Shown here: positions 12,352 through 14,180 of the stretch, piece after piece
How the letters are laid out: every line of letters begins with the position of its first letter
Position numbering within the stretch: position 1 is the first letter of the stretch
Assembly: GCA_964589285.1 (NCBI GenBank)
Contig: CAZPSP010000060.1
Span: 1-14,180, forward strand
Source: DAOUEG01 sp964589285
GTDB taxonomy: Bacteria; Chloroflexota; Dehalococcoidia; Dehalococcoidales; RBG-16-60-22
DNA length: 14,180 nucleotides
Reading direction: 5' to 3'
Position numbers and translations under genes: made by a program
The notes under the pieces: generated by a model
What the model was told of the DNA's origin: nothing
What the model saw: the letters and a program-made list of their open reading frames with translations, nothing else
Database searches by the model: none

Positions 12352-13577
12352 TTACCCGGTTTTTTGTTGTCCTTTTGTTTCAGTATCCAGACCAGGATGA
12401 GCGAGCCCGTCCCGAAGACCGCGCCGATGATGAAGGCCCACTGGTAGCTACCGGTGACATCGAATATCCTGCCCGCCACCCAGGCCCCCAGCGCGCCGCC
12501 GAGGCCGATGACGAATATCGTGAACCCCATGAGGGTCGCCATCGCCCTGGTCCCGAAGTACCTGCCGATAACGAGCGGTATCAGGGTAACCTCGCCGCCG
12601 TAGGGTATGCTGAAAATGACCGCGAAGAGGTAGAATCCCCATAATGTCGTGGTGAACAGGGCGAGGACGAACGAGGCGATCAGGCAAAGGCCGGATATCA
12701 CCATACAGAGGTGAACGCCGATCCTGTCTGCGAGGACGCCGATGGAAAGCCGCCCGGCGATGCTGATAATCCCGATGACGCTCATGAACGTGGCGGCCAC
12801 GAGGGGGTCGATGCCCTGGTCCGTAGCGTGGTTGACGAGGTGTACCATAATCATCTGCGTCCCGAAGAAGAACAGCAGGAAGCAGAACATGATGAGGTAC
12901 AGCCGGGAATCACGCAGGGACTTAGCGACGGGAGTACCTTTTTGCGGGGTAACCGACTTTAACTGAGCCACGTCCTGTGGCGGTCGTTTGAGGAAGGACG
13001 CTCCGAGTATCATCAATACCCCGGCGGCGATGCCGCAGACGACGAACGCGCCGTCCCAGTCCAGCGCGGCCACCAGACGTTCCGCCCCCGGTACGATGAG
13101 GAACGTCCCGAGGCCGGACCCCGAGGCGACGATACCGAGCGCCAGGCCGCGGTTCCTGGTGAACCACTGGGAAACGAGCGCGGTACCCACGCCGAAGATA
13201 CCGCTCATGCCGATGGCTTCGACGACCGCGTAGGCGAGGAAGAACTGCCAGAGGGCCGTCACCTGGGAGGCCAGGAGGTAACCCGCCCCCATGAAAAGGC
13301 CGCACCCGATGAGCAGCTTGCGCGGCCCGAACCGGTCAGCGAGCCATCCCGCCCCGATGGATACCGCGCCACGGATGATGACCGCCAGTGAGTAGACCAT
13401 GGAGACCGTGGCGCGGTCCCACTGGAAATGTTCGGCGAGGGGTTTGAAGAAGACGCTGTAGCTGTAGATCAGTCCGTAGGTGATGAAGATCATCAGCGAA
13501 CAGGCGGCGACGATGACCCAGCCGTAAGCGGGCTGCCTGGCGGGAGCGGAGGATGCGGCGGGAGACAGGTCCTTCAT
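12348..13577 (-). CDS. MFS transporter, monocarboxylate / oxalate-formate antiporter type
   Basis: 409 residues with about 12 hydrophobic segments, beginning with GWVIVAACSLMIFITYGLIY at residues 19-38. The MFS loop motif is seen at G77-W-L-A-D-R-F-G-P-R-K, and a related LADRIG sequence occurs in the second half; a polar loop around residues 195-225 joins the two halves. The N-terminal YGLIYSYSVFFKPL segment and PRKLLIGCGLFMGAGYLLAS match the oxalate:formate antiporter / monocarboxylate porter group, which moves small organic acids across the inner membrane. Substrate is inferred only. ATG 13577 has no strong Shine-Dalgarno. A plausible promoter lies 58-87 nt upstream. It sits beside an aromatic dioxygenase gene on the same strand. 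Confidence 0.88.
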   Translation of the reverse strand: MKDLSPAASSAPARQPAYGWVIVAACSLMIFITYGLIYSYSVFFKPLAEHFQWDRATVSMVYSLAVIIRGAVSIGAGWLADRFGPRKLLIGCGLFMGAGYLLASQVTALWQFFLAYAVVEAIGMSGIFGVGTALVSQWFTRNRGLALGIVASGSGLGTFLIVPGAERLVAALDWDGAFVVCGIAAGVLMILGASFLKRPPQDVAQLKSVTPQKGTPVAKSLRDSRLYLIMFCFLLFFFGTQMIMVHLVNHATDQGIDPLVAATFMSVIGIISIAGRLSIGVLADRIGVHLCMVISGLCLIASFVLALFTTTLWGFYLFAVIFSIPYGGEVTLIPLVIGRYFGTRAMATLMGFTIFVIGLGGALGAWVAGRIFDVTGSYQWAFIIGAVFGTGSLILVWILKQKDNKKPGN

Positions 13578-13634
13578 AGTGAGAGGCTACTCCGGCGCCG
13601 CAAAAACGAAGTAATTATTCATGCCTGCACAACA

Positions 13635-13664
13635 AGTATAGCTGATTCGATACAGGCCGGACAA
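13635..13664 (-). promoter_or_regulatory. Predicted promoter of the MFS transporter gene
   Basis: On the minus strand, TTGTCC (13664-13659), an 18-nt spacer and TATACT (13640-13635), with the start codon 57 nt further on. Both boxes are reasonable by eye, which suggests the transporter can be transcribed apart from the upstream dioxygenase gene. Confidence 0.5.
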
Positions 13665-13779
13665 TCGACAGATTGGAGTAATTACGCGCGGACCATGACC
13701 GTCACACGGTGGCGCAGCCCGCAGTTTCCGCTCGGGAGGGAGGGTGCGGCGGAAAGGAACCCATGATTTCCGGAAGGTC

Positions 13780-14180
13780 TCACGTCTCTATGACGAAATC
13801 GAACCGGGCATGCTGACGGTCCGTGGAGTCCGCCACATTAACCGTCGTGCCCGGCTCGAACAGGGGGTCGGTGCTGTTGCGGGCTTCGTCCGGGAAAAAG
13901 AGCTGCGTGGTGAACACCGGGGAGCCTTCTCTTGCCCTCACTTTAACATGGAGATGGGCGGCCCGCATGAGGTATTCGTGAGGGCGGACGGTCTCCAAGC
14001 GGTAACGGCCTTCTTCGTCGGCATACTGGTGACCGCGCAGGTTGAAGCCGTCATTATCATAGCGGCCGTTGCCATCGGCCTGCCAGAAGTCCAGCCAGGC
14101 ACGGGGGACCGGTTTTCCTTCCCGGTCCGTGACCCGGCCTTCCAGTATCAGCGGCGTGCCGGGTGTTCCCGGCGCGGCTA
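13780..14180 (-). CDS. Intradiol ring-cleavage dioxygenase (C-terminal part; 5' end outside window)
   Basis: The reading frame is open from the window edge to TGA 13780, giving about 133 residues; the start lies beyond base 14180. All four ferric-iron ligands of intradiol dioxygenases can be placed: Tyr in ADGNGRYDND, Tyr in EEGRYRLETVRP, and the H-x-H of RAAHLHVKV. The segment EGRVTDREGKPVPRAWLDFW is the usual beta-sandwich opening of protocatechuate 3,4-dioxygenase, catechol 1,2-dioxygenase and hydroxyquinol dioxygenase. These enzymes insert O2 into catecholic rings in the cytoplasm. Which substrate applies cannot be told from the part present. It is followed by the MFS carrier gene after 202 nt. 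Confidence 0.88.
   Translation of the reverse strand, partial: AAPGTPGTPLILEGRVTDREGKPVPRAWLDFWQADGNGRYDNDGFNLRGHQYADEEGRYRLETVRPHEYLMRAAHLHVKVRAREGSPVFTTQLFFPDEARNSTDPLFEPGTTVNVADSTDRQHARFDFVIET

Overview
This window looks like a bacterial metagenome-assembled or scaffolded draft. It contains an exact 100-N gap whose two flanks share an identical 55-nt word. Base composition is GC-rich, except for two AT-richer toxin-antitoxin islands. Promoters are sigma70-like. Gene content (bS21-YqeY pair, GatC-GatA, DUF402 protein, NYN protein plus radical SAM protein, Lrp regulator plus aminotransferase) and the dispersed repeats would fit a Chloroflexota/Dehalococcoidia-type organism. That assignment is inference from gene style only and is held loosely.

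Layout. Bases 1-1463 (minus): three tandem small cupin-fold paralogs, the last cut by the window edge, with a promoter upstream and a terminator-like hairpin between the first and second genes. Bases 1600-2521 (plus): a strong promoter and a structured leader in front of rpsU (bS21), then a YqeY/GatB-domain gene. Bases 2532-3142: the assembly gap, heptad repeats and gene-free palindrome-rich DNA. Bases 3143-6004 (minus): a compact operon of NYN-domain RNase, then radical SAM protein, then DEDD-type 3'-5' exonuclease-like protein, with start/stop overlaps. Bases 6004-6348: a divergent intergenic region holding copy A of a MITE-like inverted-repeat element between two promoters. Bases 6348-8732 (plus): gatC, gatA and a DUF402 gene. 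Bases 8789-9253: a RelE/ParE-type toxin-antitoxin pair. Bases 9394-9867: a small putative membrane protein of unknown function. Bases 9868-10208: heptad repeats, MITE-like copy B (opposite orientation) and a promoter. Bases 10209-12351 (plus): Lrp/AsnC regulator, PLP aminotransferase and a hicB-hicA pair. Bases 12348-13577 (minus): an MFS carrier of monocarboxylate/oxalate-formate type, convergent with hicA and sharing a CTAG stop tetranucleotide. Bases 13780-14180 (minus): the C-terminal part of an intradiol ring-cleavage dioxygenase running off the end.

How the parts relate. bS21/YqeY and GatCA serve translation; GatB is not here. The Lrp regulator and aminotransferase form a likely amino-acid-metabolism unit. 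The NYN-rSAM-exonuclease operon is the best candidate for an undescribed functional module, because its overlapping reading frames imply coupled synthesis of two nuclease-fold proteins and a radical SAM enzyme. The two copies of the MITE-like element preserve an internal hairpin by compensatory base changes, which is the strongest non-coding signal in the window.
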